From: Campylobacter lari
GTDB taxonomy: Bacteria > Campylobacterota > Campylobacteria > Campylobacterales > Campylobacteraceae
NCBI RefSeq assembly: GCF_001017575.1
Contig: NZ_CP011372.1
Coordinates: forward strand, 62,001 to 126,000
DNA: 64,000 bases
Direction of reading: 5' to 3'
A program made the translations under genes and the position numbers. Shown piece by piece: positions 63,697 to 64,000 of this stretch. The notes under the pieces are model-generated. The model was not told the origin of the DNA and searched no databases. It saw only the letters and a program-made list of their open reading frames with translations. Numbering within the stretch: the stretch's first letter is position 1; every line of letters starts with the position of its first letter.

Positions 63697-64000
63697 GCGG
63701 TAGTTAAATGTGTGTAAATTTTCACTATGTGAATATTGATAGCTGTATTTTCCATCAAGATATATAACCAAGCGATAATACCCTTTATGTGATCCAAATA
63801 CAACTTTTCTAACCTTTGCTGTATTTACCTGTAGTGTTTTGGTATTGAAATTTTGTTTTTTAGCAAAATCTATAATAATTTTAGTTGGATCTCCTATAGA
63901 TAAATGTCTTAGTATTTTATCTTGGGTTTTGATATTGATTTTATTGTTGTAAAAACCAATGGAGATAAAATTATAAATATTTCCACTAAAAAGAGGTGTT
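63694..64000 (-). CDS. AMIN-domain protein, C-terminal part (5' end outside window)
   Basis: The last 101 codons or so of a minus-strand gene that runs past base 64000, ending at TAA (complement of 63694-63696). The visible end reads TKIIIDFAKKQNFNTKTLQV, then VRKVVFGSHKGYYRLVIYLD and YSYQYSHSENLHTFNYR. This strand pattern, with GYYRLVIYLDG, is that of an AMIN domain, a periplasmic peptidoglycan- or membrane-targeting module. The full length and any enzyme domain are out of view. Confidence 0.7.
   Translation of the reverse strand, partial: TPLFSGNIYNFISIGFYNNKINIKTQDKILRHLSIGDPTKIIIDFAKKQNFNTKTLQVNTAKVRKVVFGSHKGYYRLVIYLDGKYSYQYSHSENLHTFNYR

Noticed and set aside
1-64000. CRISPR array, prophage, rRNA operon or riboswitch
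   Set aside because: Looked for regularly spaced repeats, phage structural genes, rRNA motifs and riboswitch-like leaders by eye; none was recognised.

Overview
This is an AT-rich, densely coded bacterial chromosome segment, almost certainly from a thermotolerant Campylobacter. The clues are a desulforubrerythrin, a DocA/DocB peroxidase-chemoreceptor pair, the L-serine uptake and dehydratase pair, the murE-ybaB-PDZ-ispA-tkt-Mla-FedD gene order, and a group III truncated hemoglobin carrying the Ctb active-site residues. A SodC gene and several gene junctions unlike C. jejuni NCTC 11168, as I remember it, suggest a lari-group species, but that is inference.

1-18 kb: the end of the spc ribosomal operon (rpsE, rplO, secY) is separated by about 12.8 kb from infA-rpmJ-rpsM-rpsK-rpsD-rpoA-rplQ. 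Between them lie murI, periplasmic asparaginase, desulforubrerythrin, a DNA glycosylase with rnhB, an Old Yellow Enzyme, sdaC-sdaA, map, docA-docB and an MHS-type transporter. 18-25 kb: a compact histidine operon (hisG-D-B-H-A, a HARE-HTH/HrgA-like gene, hisF, hisIE). 25-28.2 kb: the flagellar hook gene flgE with a textbook sigma-54 promoter, enclosed by a perfect 66-bp inverted repeat. This is the most unusual structure in the window.

28-39.5 kb: a Bcr/CflA-type efflux gene, then a long, tightly overlapping plus-strand operon: NifU-like protein, a small unknown, murE, ybaB, PDZ protein, ispA, tkt, an Mla-type lipid transporter (STAS-MlaE fusion, MlaF, MlaD, lipoprotein) and FedD. 39.5-49 kb: sodC, an AraC regulator with a beta-propeller protein, a zinc-ribbon protein, ung, a two-component system with a His/Met-rich periplasmic partner, a SIMPL protein, mutY and a radical SAM/SPASM protein. 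48-54 kb: three envelope proteins (CsgG-like, LpoB-like, COG3014-like), tRNA-Ser, a SprA-like metalloprotease, a CAT-anticodon tRNA and the KtrAB potassium system. 54-64 kb: dcuA-aspA (aspartate/fumarate metabolism), a dCache chemoreceptor, moaC with two followers, a 53-residue Asp/Tyr-rich peptide, a second MHS transporter, a short unknown, the truncated hemoglobin and a partial AMIN-domain gene.

Together the genes fit an amino-acid-fuelled microaerophile: serine, asparagine and aspartate feed pyruvate, fumarate and C4-dicarboxylate metabolism, alongside several peroxide, superoxide and NO defences and two chemoreceptors. I see no prophage, insertion sequence, CRISPR array or rRNA gene. All family assignments come from reading motifs in the sequence; no database search was run.
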